Positions 33,881-41,985 of a stretch of DNA of 62,482 bases are shown piece by piece. The stretch is from Clostridiales bacterium (GTDB lineage: Bacteria; Bacillota; Clostridia; Oscillospirales; CAG-272): NCBI GenBank assembly GCA_012800735.1, contig JAAZIU010000001.1, forward strand, positions 1-62,482. Reading direction: 5' to 3'. The stretch's first letter is position 1; each line of letters opens with the position of its first letter. The translations under genes were made by a program, and so were the position numbers. The notes under the pieces were generated by a model. It ran no database searches and was not told the origin of the DNA. It was given only the letters and a program-made list of their open reading frames with translations.

Positions 33881-35629
33881 TCAATTCTTCCTCAATCTCT
33901 TCGCCAGCTCCGCATCCGGCGTCACTATCGCAGTCTTATTCCTCTTGTAAGTCACATACCCCGGTTTCGAGCCGTTCGGCTTCTTCACATACCTTATCTC
34001 GGTATAATCAACCTCGACGTTCTCCCCCTCCCGCTCCTTTGAAAAATAAGCGGCGAGGACGGCGCACTCGGTCAGGTCTTCGTCGGGGGGAGTATCGCCG
34101 CCTGTGCGGATAACGACATGCGAGCCGGGGGAATTTTTGACATGGAACCAAATGTCATCCGGCTCGGCCAGTCGGGTGGTAATATAATCGTTCTGGGCGT
34201 TGTTCTTGCCGATCAGCACTTCGTATCCGCCGGTAGTCTCGAACAGCATCGGCTTCGGCTTCTGCGGCTTTGTCGCGACATAGTTTTTCATCTTTGAAGC
34301 GTAACCGCTTTCGTAAAGCTCGCGGCGGATGTCGGTGATGTCACTGTCGGTCTCGGCGCGGGAAAGCGCGTCGAAAACAGTGTGGATATATTCAAGCTCC
34401 CGCTCGGATATCTCGATCTGCTTTGCCAGCTCAACCTCAGCCGTTTTCGCCTTCGCGTATCTCTTGTACCACCGCTGCGCGTTGGCGGCGGGGGAAAGGC
34501 GGGCGTCAAGCGGGACGGAGACATCGACGGGCGGGTCTTCCGACCAGTCGGTAAGCGTTGCGGAGGTCATTCCGCGCTCAATCCGGTAGATATTTGAGAT
34601 AATGAGATCGCCGTATCGGCGGTATTTTTCCTTTTCGGCGCAATCGGCGATATCCCTGCGCTGAAGGGCGGTTTTTTTCTTTAAGCGCGTTTCCGCGTTA
34701 GTCAAGAGACGGAAGATATCGGCGGCGCGCTGCTGCAGCCGCTCGGTTTTCTCCTTTTCTTCAAAAAATGTATCGAGCAGCGTTCCGAAATCCGGCAGAG
34801 TCTCGACAATGGCGGAACCGCCGTACTGACTTATCGGAAGATAGCAGTAATCAAGCGGCTTTCCCGGTATCACAACGCCGTCTTTAAGCTCTTTTCGGCG
34901 GATAAGCGTCGGGGTATAAGACTTGGTCTTTATAATCCCGACGGCATAGTCAAACGCCTCCCAGAGCGCCGCAGGCGACCTGCCGCCGGCTCTGAAAGCG
35001 ATCTCACGCGCGACAAGCTGACTGAATCCCAAATACTTCGTTTGAATGAACTTGTCCGGCGGAAGTTCGGTGTTTTCGTACAGCCTTATAAATTCGGCGC
35101 GCTCGGCTTTGAGCGGGTCCAGCTTGTCCTGCGGCGGCGGAAGCTCGTACCCCATGCCCGGCAGAATCGGCCGTTTCTGGTTTATCGACATTTCGACTAT
35201 CCGCAGCGGCGCGATAATCTTGTAATCGCCGTCGCAGAGGATAAGATTTGAGTATTTGCCCATTATCTCAACGATAATATATTTCTTCGAGGGATATCCC
35301 AACTCGTCGTAACCGTCGACGACAATCTCAAGCGCGCGCTCAAACCCGAACTGCCTCACTTCGCTTATCCTCGCCCCGACTAAATGCTTTCTAAGCAGCA
35401 TACAGAACATCGGCGGCTCTGTCGGGTTTTCAAAGGTCAGTTCGGTTATATTTATCCGCGGGTTGTTTGAAGAGGCGGATATCATCAGCCGCTTTGTCGC
35501 GCGTCCGCTGTGAAGCTGCAGCACAATCAAATCCTTTGACGGCTGCAGCACTCTTTCGATTTTGGCGTCCGCCGCCTCAAGATTCATCTCATATACGACA
35601 GCGGACATCATTCCGGCGTCAAATGCCAT
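33881..35629 (-). CDS. rqcH: Rqc2 homologue RqcH (NFACT family)
   Basis: The 582-residue protein binds stalled 50S subunits carrying peptidyl-tRNA and adds alanine tails for degradation of the nascent chain. It has the NFACT-N domain (M-A-F-D-A-G-x-M-S-A-V-V-Y-E-M at the start, R-I-N-I-T, E-I-M-G-K-Y-S-N-L-I-L near residue 120), a coiled-coil middle (about 275-430) and the NFACT-R domain with D-D-I-W-F-H-V-K-N-S-P-G-S-H-V near residue 495. The length is normal. It is the last of three minus-strand genes, 9 bases after the acetyltransferase. Older databases call it fibronectin-binding protein. Confidence 0.93.
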   Translation of the reverse strand: MAFDAGMMSAVVYEMNLEAADAKIERVLQPSKDLIVLQLHSGRATKRLMISASSNNPRINITELTFENPTEPPMFCMLLRKHLVGARISEVRQFGFERALEIVVDGYDELGYPSKKYIIVEIMGKYSNLILCDGDYKIIAPLRIVEMSINQKRPILPGMGYELPPPQDKLDPLKAERAEFIRLYENTELPPDKFIQTKYLGFSQLVAREIAFRAGGRSPAALWEAFDYAVGIIKTKSYTPTLIRRKELKDGVVIPGKPLDYCYLPISQYGGSAIVETLPDFGTLLDTFFEEKEKTERLQQRAADIFRLLTNAETRLKKKTALQRRDIADCAEKEKYRRYGDLIISNIYRIERGMTSATLTDWSEDPPVDVSVPLDARLSPAANAQRWYKRYAKAKTAEVELAKQIEISERELEYIHTVFDALSRAETDSDITDIRRELYESGYASKMKNYVATKPQKPKPMLFETTGGYEVLIGKNNAQNDYITTRLAEPDDIWFHVKNSPGSHVVIRTGGDTPPDEDLTECAVLAAYFSKEREGENVEVDYTEIRYVKKPNGSKPGYVTYKRNKTAIVTPDAELAKRLRKN

Positions 35630-35638
35630 TTTTCATCC

Positions 35639-36370
35639 TTATTTTAAGTAACATGTCAGGTAGTAAGAGCGTCCGACCTGAGAAAAACCGACCTTCTCGG
35701 CGAGGGTGCGGCTCTTTTCGTTTTTGCAGGTGCAGTTGTATTGAACGGTGTCGTTTGTCAAAAGCAGCTCTCTTGAGAGGAGAGCTATATTCGACGCCGC
35801 GAGCCCTCTGCCGCGGTATTGCGGGTGCGTCTCGCAGCCTATCTCGGTGGTTCTTTCATCAAAACGCATATTCTCTGCGGCAACCGAAACAACGGCGCCG
35901 TCCAAAACCGACGCCGAATAGCGAAGACGCTCAAGCGAGAGCATATCCAAATCAAAGGTGGTCTTGTTTTTGACTTCACGGGAGTTAACAAGCATCCGCG
36001 AATCACCGCGGATGAGCGACAGGTCGATATCCGCCTCGTCGGTCAGTTCAAAATTATAAAGCCAGATATACTTGCGTCTGGGGTCCGTTTCATAACCCCA
36101 TGAGGAGATGCGCGGCTCAAAACGGGCGTAAATCCAATCAAAACAGGCGTTGTCAAAGCAGTTGTCCGCCCATTTTTCGGCGAATTCCTCCGCTAAATCA
36201 AGGGTGCTTTCATAACAGTATATTTTGAGGCGCCTGTCTTCGCCGAGGATGTAATTTAGCGGCACGATAAGGTTGAACCGCTCTTCGATCGGAAAATCCG
36301 GATCGGTTTCTATTGTATATCCGTTAATTTTCATGTTTTTATAAAGAGAGGGCGGAATTATCCGCCGCAA
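35639..36370 (-). CDS. GNAT family N-acetyltransferase
   Basis: The C-terminal half (residues about 150-243) has the GNAT acetyl-CoA motif: C-E-T-H-P-Q-Y-R-G-R-G-L-A near residue 190, with the Q/R-x-x-G-x-G/A loop, then an N-x-K-S-R-x-L-A-E-K-V-G-F block. The first half is an unassigned alpha/beta region. I choose the TTG at 36370 because AAGGAG lies six bases before it; a GTG at 36406 in the same frame would overlap the upstream gene but has no ribosome-binding site. It sits between an unknown membrane-anchored protein and rqcH. The acetylated substrate is unknown. Confidence 0.75.
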   Translation of the reverse strand: MRRIIPPSLYKNMKINGYTIETDPDFPIEERFNLIVPLNYILGEDRRLKIYCYESTLDLAEEFAEKWADNCFDNACFDWIYARFEPRISSWGYETDPRRKYIWLYNFELTDEADIDLSLIRGDSRMLVNSREVKNKTTFDLDMLSLERLRYSASVLDGAVVSVAAENMRFDERTTEIGCETHPQYRGRGLAASNIALLSRELLLTNDTVQYNCTCKNEKSRTLAEKVGFSQVGRSYYLTCYLK

Positions 36371-36392
36371 TCGAATCTCCTTATTTTTAACT

Positions 36393-37586
36393 TTATTTAT
36401 CGTCACTGTCTGCCGGTTCCGGCGGCAAAAGCTCGGTAAGCGGAGGCGAGTCGGCTAAAATCATGAAAGCGCCGCCCTCGGCGCCGTCGTCGGAGCTTAA
36501 ATATCTGCCGGAAGGACGGCGGTTTACATTGTAGACGAAACGGCGGTAGCTTTCAAAGTAGCGCATGAATCGGTCATCCCAAAAGATTATGCCCGGCTCT
36601 CCTTCGGGGTTGAGTTTAATCTCATCCGGCATTGAAAAGGTTATCGGGGCGCCGTATCGGGTTCCGAAGCCGTTTTTATACCGGACGGTATAGCCGGCGC
36701 TGCGGTTTTTCATATCCGGCCGCAGGGTGTAAATCCTTGCCTTAAAAGTCGGCCGGCTGTATTGAATCAGGTATTTTGCGCGGATATGGCGGCTCAAAAG
36801 TTCGGCGAAATTATCCGCGCTGATAAGGTCGCGGGAGCTTTGGTTCGGAAGCTCCTCTTTGTTTATATAACTGTTGACGGTGTGCGTAAATTCGAAATAG
36901 TTTTCAACGAGCAGATGTTTGTATTTATTCGGATATTTACCTATCGATTTTTTGAGATTTTCAAGGTAATCGTGCGCGTCTTTTCTTCCCCGGCTGACGG
37001 CTGAAACGATATCGGTTGAAGGATACCTTTCGGTAACGCTTCTTATTATCATCGTCGCGTATATGGCGGCGGTATCTGCGTTGGTCTGCGGCGCGACGCC
37101 CAAAAAAACAAGGGGTTCCGCGGCTTCTTCGTTGTAGCTTGATACAAATTCAAGGAAATTAAAGAATTCTTCGCATCTCAGATGCTCGCAATCAAAGGTC
37201 AGGACTAATTCGCGGCATTTTTCGGGATTGCCCTGATTCAGAAAATGATTCAAAAGCTGCCCGTCGGCATAACCGCAGTCAAGAACGATGTATTTCAGCT
37301 TGTAGTATTTATTCAGATATACCGCGTTCATGCGGAGCTCTTCGTAGTCAATCGCGTTGCCTTCGAGGCGGCGGTTCAGAAAAAGCACGTCGTTGCGGCA
37401 GTCTTCCCCCCAGAGCTTTGTCAGATGCTCGTCGTCGGTTTTTTCGCCTTCGCCGAAGAAGTAAACGGAGCGGTCAAGGGCATAATCGTAAATGCGCATA
37501 TAGCCGTTTATCGAAAGGGTAAAATACATAAGCACTTGCAGCGCGACCACAAGAACAACAAATACGATTTTCGACTTTACTTTCAT
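36393..37586 (-). CDS. Membrane-anchored protein of unknown function in the rqcH operon
   Basis: The 397-residue protein starts with one hydrophobic segment (about residues 7-25) that looks like an uncleaved signal anchor, so the rest is predicted outside the membrane. The body is alpha/beta with several conserved-looking patches: Y-I-V-L-D-C-G-Y near residue 98, E-P-L-V-F-L-G-V-A-P near 157, F-W-D-D-R-F-M-R-Y-F near 340. A serine/proline/acid-rich tail follows. It resembles proteins co-encoded with exopolysaccharide or acyltransferase genes only in layout; I recognise no family. It opens a three-gene operon with its own TTGACA promoter. Confidence 0.6.
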   Translation of the reverse strand: MKVKSKIVFVVLVVALQVLMYFTLSINGYMRIYDYALDRSVYFFGEGEKTDDEHLTKLWGEDCRNDVLFLNRRLEGNAIDYEELRMNAVYLNKYYKLKYIVLDCGYADGQLLNHFLNQGNPEKCRELVLTFDCEHLRCEEFFNFLEFVSSYNEEAAEPLVFLGVAPQTNADTAAIYATMIIRSVTERYPSTDIVSAVSRGRKDAHDYLENLKKSIGKYPNKYKHLLVENYFEFTHTVNSYINKEELPNQSSRDLISADNFAELLSRHIRAKYLIQYSRPTFKARIYTLRPDMKNRSAGYTVRYKNGFGTRYGAPITFSMPDEIKLNPEGEPGIIFWDDRFMRYFESYRRFVYNVNRRPSGRYLSSDDGAEGGAFMILADSPPLTELLPPEPADSDDK

Positions 37587-37631
37587 CTCTCAGCCCCGGA
37601 CGGAAACATTCTTATTTTTTATCTAACATAT

Positions 37632-37660
37632 ATTTTACTACATTTAAGCCGCATTGTCAA
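37632..37660 (-). promoter_or_regulatory. Promoter of the unknown-GNAT-rqcH operon
   Basis: On the minus strand TTGACA (37655-37660), a 17-base spacer and TAAAAT (37632-37637), about 45 bases upstream of the start at 37586. Confidence 0.75.
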
Positions 37661-37784
37661 TCTCAAAAAACGAATCTGAACAAAAGTCGGCTGAAAAACA
37701 AAATCCTCCCGTTTCCGAAGAAAACAGGGAGAGATGATAAACACAGAAAAAACGACTTATAATTCTAAAACTGCGACTTCTAAT

Positions 37785-38558
37785 TCAGCTTTTTACGCAC
37801 CTTGCGGTGAATGTCCATCTCGTTTCTTCGCCTTCAGGCTCATTCGGATCGGTTTCGACGGAAAGCAGCTCAAAGCCGGCGGATTTAAGCAGGCGCTTGA
37901 AAGTTCGCATCTCCCAGCATCTTTCGACCTGCCGCTCGTCGGAGCGGATATAACTGCCGTCCGGCTGCTCGGAAAAGAGGGTGAGATAAAAGGCGCAGCG
38001 GCGGGTTTTTTCGTTCCAGTCATTTGACCAGCCGCAGAATATCCCGTCCGCTTCAAGCAGGAAATCGTTCGTTGAGTAAAAATTCTCGAATTTATACGGC
38101 GTGTTTGCGTCGAAAATAAATATCCCGCCCGGGTCGAGATAGTTGTGAACGAGAGAAAAGCAGCTTTTGAGATCCTTCTCGTAAAGCAGATAATTTACCG
38201 AGTCGAGGGTGCAGATAACCGCGCCGACCGTCCCGTAAAGTTCAAACGACCGCATGTCCTGGCAAAGCCAGAGGATATCCTCCCCCGGAGGGGTTCTTTC
38301 CCTTGCGATATTCAGCATTTCGGGGGAGATGTCGCAGCCGATCATATCGTAACCTAAGGCGGAAAGCTCAACCGTCAAAGCGCCGGTGCCGCAGGCAAGG
38401 TCAAGCAGAATCGCCCCGTCCGGCACTCCGAGTCCGCGCAGCGAATCGCGCAGTCCTCGCGCCCAGGCGGGGTAATTGACTTCTGAATTCAGCGCGTCGT
38501 AAAACCGGGCGAGGGCGGTGTATTGTCCGCCCGCCTCCCGATCACTTTTTAGATTCAT
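37785..38558 (-). CDS. Class I SAM-dependent methyltransferase
   Basis: The 257-residue protein has the SAM-binding motif I L-D-L-A-C-G-T-G-A-L-T near residue 52, an acidic residue at the end of strand 2 (G-C-D-I-S-P-E-M) near 75, and the N-Y-L-L segment after motif IV. This is the Methyltransf_25/11 type found in many small-molecule enzymes; the substrate is not predictable. Its first codons overlap the stop of the YerC-like repressor gene by four bases, so the two are probably translated together. Confidence 0.85.
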   Translation of the reverse strand: MNLKSDREAGGQYTALARFYDALNSEVNYPAWARGLRDSLRGLGVPDGAILLDLACGTGALTVELSALGYDMIGCDISPEMLNIARERTPPGEDILWLCQDMRSFELYGTVGAVICTLDSVNYLLYEKDLKSCFSLVHNYLDPGGIFIFDANTPYKFENFYSTNDFLLEADGIFCGWSNDWNEKTRRCAFYLTLFSEQPDGSYIRSDERQVERCWEMRTFKRLLKSAGFELLSVETDPNEPEGEETRWTFTARCVKS

Positions 38559-38848
38559 TTGCTGTGTTCCAAGCGCTTTAATGCGATGATGTAGCCGTCG
38601 GAGCCGTATTTAAGGCAGCGGTTCACCCGGGAGATGGTGGCGGTGGAAAGGCCGGTCTGCTCGGATATGTCGCTGTATATACGGTTTTCGTTCAGCAGCT
38701 TCGCGGCGTAAAAGCGCTTTGACATCTCCTGCAGCTCGGAAACGGTGCAGAGATCCTGAAAGAAGCCGTAACATTCCTCTTGATTTTCGAGGGTAAGTAT
38801 CGCTTTGAAAAGATAGTCTAACTTTTCGTCCCTGATTTTATCGGACAT
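38555..38848 (-). CDS. YerC/YecD family TrpR-related protein
   Basis: The 97-residue helical protein has the TrpR-like DNA-binding domain: C-T-V-S-E-L-Q-E-M-S-K-R near residue 34, then I-S-E-Q-T-G-L-S-T-A-T-I-S-R-V-N-R-C-L near 60-78 as helix-turn-helix. The YerC subfamily lacks tryptophan-specific residues and its signal is unknown. The start has CAGGAGG upstream. It overlaps the methyltransferase gene, so that gene is a likely co-regulated partner. Confidence 0.9.
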   Translation of the reverse strand: MSDKIRDEKLDYLFKAILTLENQEECYGFFQDLCTVSELQEMSKRFYAAKLLNENRIYSDISEQTGLSTATISRVNRCLKYGSDGYIIALKRLEHSK

Positions 38849-38904
38849 TGTATTACCTCCTGAATGATATCAATATATGTGTTGTTCTTTATTTGTTTTT
38901 CCTG

Positions 38905-39876
38905 TCAGAATAACATTCCGGCAAACTCCCCGGCCGCGGCGCCGGATATGTATTCGCCGATGTCGGAGACCGCCGCTTCGAGGTTCTCTCTTGTGAATTG
39001 CAGCCCGCGCAGCCGCTCTTCGATTTCTCGGATATCCTTCCTACCGAAAAAGTCGCCGGATATCGCAATATCCGAGATGTATCCGCCCGAAAGCGAATAA
39101 TCTATCCGCAAAAGCCCGAAGGGGAAATATCTGGTTACGCTGTCTTCAAACTGCTTTGACTGTCCCCAGTTCCATTCCCAGCGGCTGTATTTCTCATCGG
39201 CGAGACGCTGTATCGCGGCGTTTTCTTCCTCCGTGAAGGGGCGGATAACGGCGTCAGGCCAGCTTTTTTTTGCGTATTCCTCAATGGCGCTTTTAAATCC
39301 GTCCGCGTCGAGCGAAAGCTGATAAAGCTGCTTTAAATTGCCGACCCGGGAGCGAATACTCTTCACCCCTTTGGATTTCAGCTTTGCGTCGTTTACGTTG
39401 AGCGCGCCGGACATATGCGACAGATCGGCGCTGTATAAAAGGGTACCGTGGTGCATAATCCGTCCGGAGCGGCGCGCCTGCGCGTTGCCGGAGATTTTCA
39501 CTCCCTTTGAAACGATATCGTTCCTGCCGAAAAGCTCGGCTTCAATTCCGATTGACGCGAGAGCGGCGGTCACGGGAGAGGTGAAGCGGGCAAAGTCGAT
39601 ATCCGAGCCGTCGTCGTCGACGATAAAGGTGAAGTTGACGTTTCCGAGGTCGTGGAACACAGCGCCGCCGCCGGAAAGCCGGCGCACAACCTTAATTCCG
39701 TGTTCCTCGATGAAGCTGCGGTTAAGTTCGGCGTATGCGTTCTGATTGCGGCCGATTACCACTACCGGGGCGTTTATCCAGAGCATGAAGACGTCGCCCT
39801 TCATGTTGTCGATTAAATATTCTTCGGAAGCTAAATTAAAATAAGGGTCTGTATTTGAGGTGATGAAAATTGTCAT
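38905..39876 (-). CDS. lplA: Lipoate-protein ligase A
   Basis: The 323-residue enzyme activates free lipoate with ATP and attaches it to lysines of lipoyl domains such as glycine-cleavage H protein. Motifs: V-V-I-G-R-N-Q-N near residue 35, R-R-L-S-G-G-G-A-V-F-H-D-L-G-N near 66-80, and K-I-S-G-N-A-Q near 125 with the catalytic lysine. The C-terminal accessory domain (about 245-323) is present, so the enzyme can do both activation and transfer. No lipoylated protein gene is in the window. It is monocistronic with a clear promoter. Confidence 0.93.
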   Translation of the reverse strand: MTIFITSNTDPYFNLASEEYLIDNMKGDVFMLWINAPVVVIGRNQNAYAELNRSFIEEHGIKVVRRLSGGGAVFHDLGNVNFTFIVDDDGSDIDFARFTSPVTAALASIGIEAELFGRNDIVSKGVKISGNAQARRSGRIMHHGTLLYSADLSHMSGALNVNDAKLKSKGVKSIRSRVGNLKQLYQLSLDADGFKSAIEEYAKKSWPDAVIRPFTEEENAAIQRLADEKYSRWEWNWGQSKQFEDSVTRYFPFGLLRIDYSLSGGYISDIAISGDFFGRKDIREIEERLRGLQFTRENLEAAVSDIGEYISGAAAGEFAGMLF

Positions 39877-39929
39877 GTTTCCGTGAAGGTTTTTCTTTTA
39901 TATTTAATGCTTTACAATATTATATCACT

Positions 39930-39958
39930 ATTATATCATTAAGTTTATTATTTTTCAA
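39930..39958 (-). promoter_or_regulatory. Promoter of lplA
   Basis: On the minus strand TTGAAA (39953-39958), a 17-base spacer and TATAAT (39930-39935). Confidence 0.75.
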
Positions 39959-40041
39959 CGGATTAATGAAAATTGCCTTCAAATAATTCGCGTTATTCGT
40001 AATTTGAATCTATAATAATGAGTCGCTTTTTTCGGAAACGG

Positions 40042-40088
40042 AAAAAACCGCTGAAACAATACCGTTTACGGCATTAAAGCGGTTTTTT
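40042..40088. terminator. Bidirectional terminator after the small paralogue pair
   Basis: An 11-bp outer stem (AAAAAACCGCT at 40042-40052 with AGCGGTTTTTT at 40078-40088) enclosing a small inner hairpin. It follows the minus-strand gene that ends at 40144. Confidence 0.75.
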
Positions 40089-40143
40089 GATATGAGATCC
40101 GGATGCGGCGTCCGGTTCGGATACTTGGTTTTCGGTTGTATGG

Positions 40144-40491
40144 TTATTCCCACATATTGTCTATGTTAAATGAGATTCTTATGCTGTCGTCATCTATCTT
40201 CGAAAATTTAAAGGTGTCCGCAATGCTTATCAGCTCAAAAAACTCTCTGTCGGTTCTCGTCTGGACGATGATCTCGTCGCAGACAACCTCAAGGGCAAAA
40301 GTTCCGGTTGTTTCGTTGACGCTCATGTCTAAATTCTTGCACTCAAGTATTTGAAGCAAGTTTTCAACAGCCGTGCACACATCGTCGAGAATTTCGAGCT
40401 TTTCTTTGTTTAGCGACATCCGTCCTTCAAGCTCTTCGGTAGATTCTTTTATTAAATCCAAGGCTGCTTCGTAATAGTTTTCGTATTCCAT
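40144..40491 (-). CDS. Small protein of unknown function, second of a paralogous pair
   Basis: The 115-residue protein starts at the ATG at 40491 with AAGGAGAGG directly upstream; the open frame runs a little further but without a start site. The N-terminal half is predicted helical (E-x-x-Y-E-A-A-L-D-L-I-K-E), the C-terminal half beta. The end, F-F-E-L-I-S-I-A-D-T-F then S-I-R-I-S-F-N, matches the end of the preceding gene product (F-M-K-I-A-S-F-A-D-N-I then A-V-R-M-T-F-T), so the two look like diverged paralogues. The genes are 10 bases apart. I recognise no family and no catalytic motif. Confidence 0.6.
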   Translation of the reverse strand: MEYENYYEAALDLIKESTEELEGRMSLNKEKLEILDDVCTAVENLLQILECKNLDMSVNETTGTFALEVVCDEIIVQTRTDREFFELISIADTFKFSKIDDDSIRISFNIDNMWE

Positions 40492-40501
40492 AATCCTCTC
40501 C

Positions 40502-40894
40502 TTACTCAATCGGCTTTGTGACACCGTGGAATGTAAAGGTCATCCGTACCGCTTCTTTTACAAGCGGGTAAACCTCTATATTGTCCGCAAAAGACGCGAT
40601 TTTCATGAATATGTCAGGATATCTGATTTTAATTTCCGCTCCTTCTACCGAGACACTGCCCATACTTTTAAACGGTTTGAAAACTTTCTTCGCAATTTTT
40701 ACATCCTGTCCTTCAAGTAATATGGATAAAATCTCATGCACAAACTCCAGTTGCTTTATTTTTGCGGGATTGACAATGGCGGTTCTTAGCTCGTATTCCG
40801 TTATTCGCTTGCCGATTTCATCAAGTAAGCTATCGTTTAATTCTTCAATCTCGTCTTCGGTCATACCTTCAAATCTGTCTAAATCTTCATTCAT
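40502..40894 (-). CDS. Small protein of unknown function, first of a paralogous pair
   Basis: The 130-residue protein starts at the ATG at 40894 (AAGGAG ten bases upstream; a GTG at 40903 is too close to that site). The N-terminus is acidic (M-N-E-D-L-D-R-F-E-G-M-T-E-D-E-I-E-E-L), the middle helical and the C-terminal 50 residues beta-rich, similar to its neighbour. There is no signal peptide and no membrane segment, so both proteins are probably cytoplasmic. A promoter precedes the pair and a terminator follows it, so they form a closed two-gene unit. Confidence 0.6.
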   Translation of the reverse strand: MNEDLDRFEGMTEDEIEELNDSLLDEIGKRITEYELRTAIVNPAKIKQLEFVHEILSILLEGQDVKIAKKVFKPFKSMGSVSVEGAEIKIRYPDIFMKIASFADNIEVYPLVKEAVRMTFTFHGVTKPIE

Positions 40895-40919
40895 AGTATT
40901 CACGCTCCTTTTTTCTTAT

Positions 40920-40948
40920 ATTATATCATATATTTTCCGCGCTCACAA
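40920..40948 (-). promoter_or_regulatory. Promoter of the small paralogue pair
   Basis: On the minus strand TTGTGA (40943-40948), a 17-base spacer and TATAAT (40920-40925), about 30 bases before the ATG at 40894. Confidence 0.75.
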
Positions 40949-41019
40949 TGTTTTTTAATATTTTTCCGGAAAATTTCCTTCCCGCCGCCGGCATTGCCCA
41001 TATATTCACAATGAGTTTA

Positions 41020-41048
41020 TTGATAATTTAACATTGATTTGGTATAAT
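41020..41048 (+). promoter_or_regulatory. Promoter of the ECF S-component gene
   Basis: TTGATA (41020-41025), a 17-base spacer and TATAAT (41043-41048), predicting a transcript start near 41055. Confidence 0.8.
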
Positions 41049-41054
41049 TAAACA

Positions 41055-41182
41055 CGACGGTAAAACGGGACGCAGACGATCCGAGCGGAATTACCGCCGG
41101 GTACGCATAACGCAGCCTGTCAGCTGTCGAAAAAATAAACCTGCGCCGCACCATACGGGCGGCAGCGAAAGGAAGTATTATT
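41055..41182 (+). promoter_or_regulatory. GC-rich structured leader of the ECF S-component gene, riboswitch candidate
   Basis: The leader of about 128 bases is far more GC-rich than the surrounding spacer DNA. CGGTAA near 41058 can pair with TTACCG (41091-41096), and this pairing competes with a local hairpin GCGG (41085-41088) with CCGC (41094-41097). A second hairpin, GCCGC (41145-41149) with GCGGC (41159-41163), lies just before the AAAGGAAG ribosome-binding site and could hide it. I cannot match it to a known riboswitch consensus by eye. Confidence 0.4.
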
Positions 41183-41815
41183 ATGTTCACACACGTTGAA
41201 ACCCAAACCCGCGGCACCCGAGCAGCGACAATGCGCCTGACTCAGATTGCCATTTTAGCCGCGCTGGTAATCGTTCTCCAGCTGATCGGCAGCTTTACCG
41301 GGATCAAAATAGGTCCCTTCACCCCGACCCTCGCGCTTATTCCGATAATAATCGGCGCCGTTATTTACGGTCCGTCGGCAGGCGCTTTCCTTGGCGCCGT
41401 ATTCTCCGTCATTGTCTGCATCGCCGTTGTAACCGGCGCCGACGTGGGCGGACAGCTGATGTTCCAGTATAACCCGGCGGTGACCCTGATTCTCTGCATG
41501 GTAAAGGGAACCGCAGCGGGATTTGTCGGCGGACTTCTGTATAAAGCCGTCCGAAATACAAACGATCTCGCCGCTCTCGCGTTGGCGGCGGTTGTGACCC
41601 CGGTAGTCAACACCGGTATACTCTGTGTCGGAATGCTGACGGTTTTCGCCCCGCTTGTAAGCGGTTGGGCGGAAGGAGCCGGCGCGGATTCCATCGGAAA
41701 GTTTATTCTATTTAGTGTTATCGGCGTCAACTTCCTCTTCGAACTTGTTCTTGATGCGGTTCTGGTGCCGGTAATAAGAAGAATTATCTCCGCCGTATCA
41801 AAAAACAAAAGCTGA
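41183..41815 (+). CDS. ECF transporter S component
   Basis: The 210-residue membrane protein has about six hydrophobic segments and the S-component pattern: a first helix with T-x-x-A-x-L-A-A-L-V-I-V-L-Q-L, then G-P-F-T-P-T-L-A-L-I-P-I-I-I-G-A-V-I-Y-G-P-x-A-G-A-F-L-G near residues 53-80, as in vitamin-binding subunits of the pantothenate and folate type. Such proteins bind a micronutrient and dock on a shared EcfAAT module, which is not in this window. The ligand cannot be told from sequence; the leader may be the clue. The AAAGGAAG site is nine bases before the ATG. Confidence 0.88.
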   Translation: MFTHVETQTRGTRAATMRLTQIAILAALVIVLQLIGSFTGIKIGPFTPTLALIPIIIGAVIYGPSAGAFLGAVFSVIVCIAVVTGADVGGQLMFQYNPAVTLILCMVKGTAAGFVGGLLYKAVRNTNDLAALALAAVVTPVVNTGILCVGMLTVFAPLVSGWAEGAGADSIGKFILFSVIGVNFLFELVLDAVLVPVIRRIISAVSKNKS

Positions 41816-41985
41816 TTTATATTAAAATAAACCCGCCGCAATACGCCGATTAATCAATCATTATATAAGACAAACCCTTATTCTCGACCGACGCTCATTA
41901 ATAGCTTAAAGAATCCGTGTCTGAGACATTTTCCGGCCTTGTTTTTCTGTTCGTGAAACACTCTTTGCCTTGGAGGGTTAATGCT

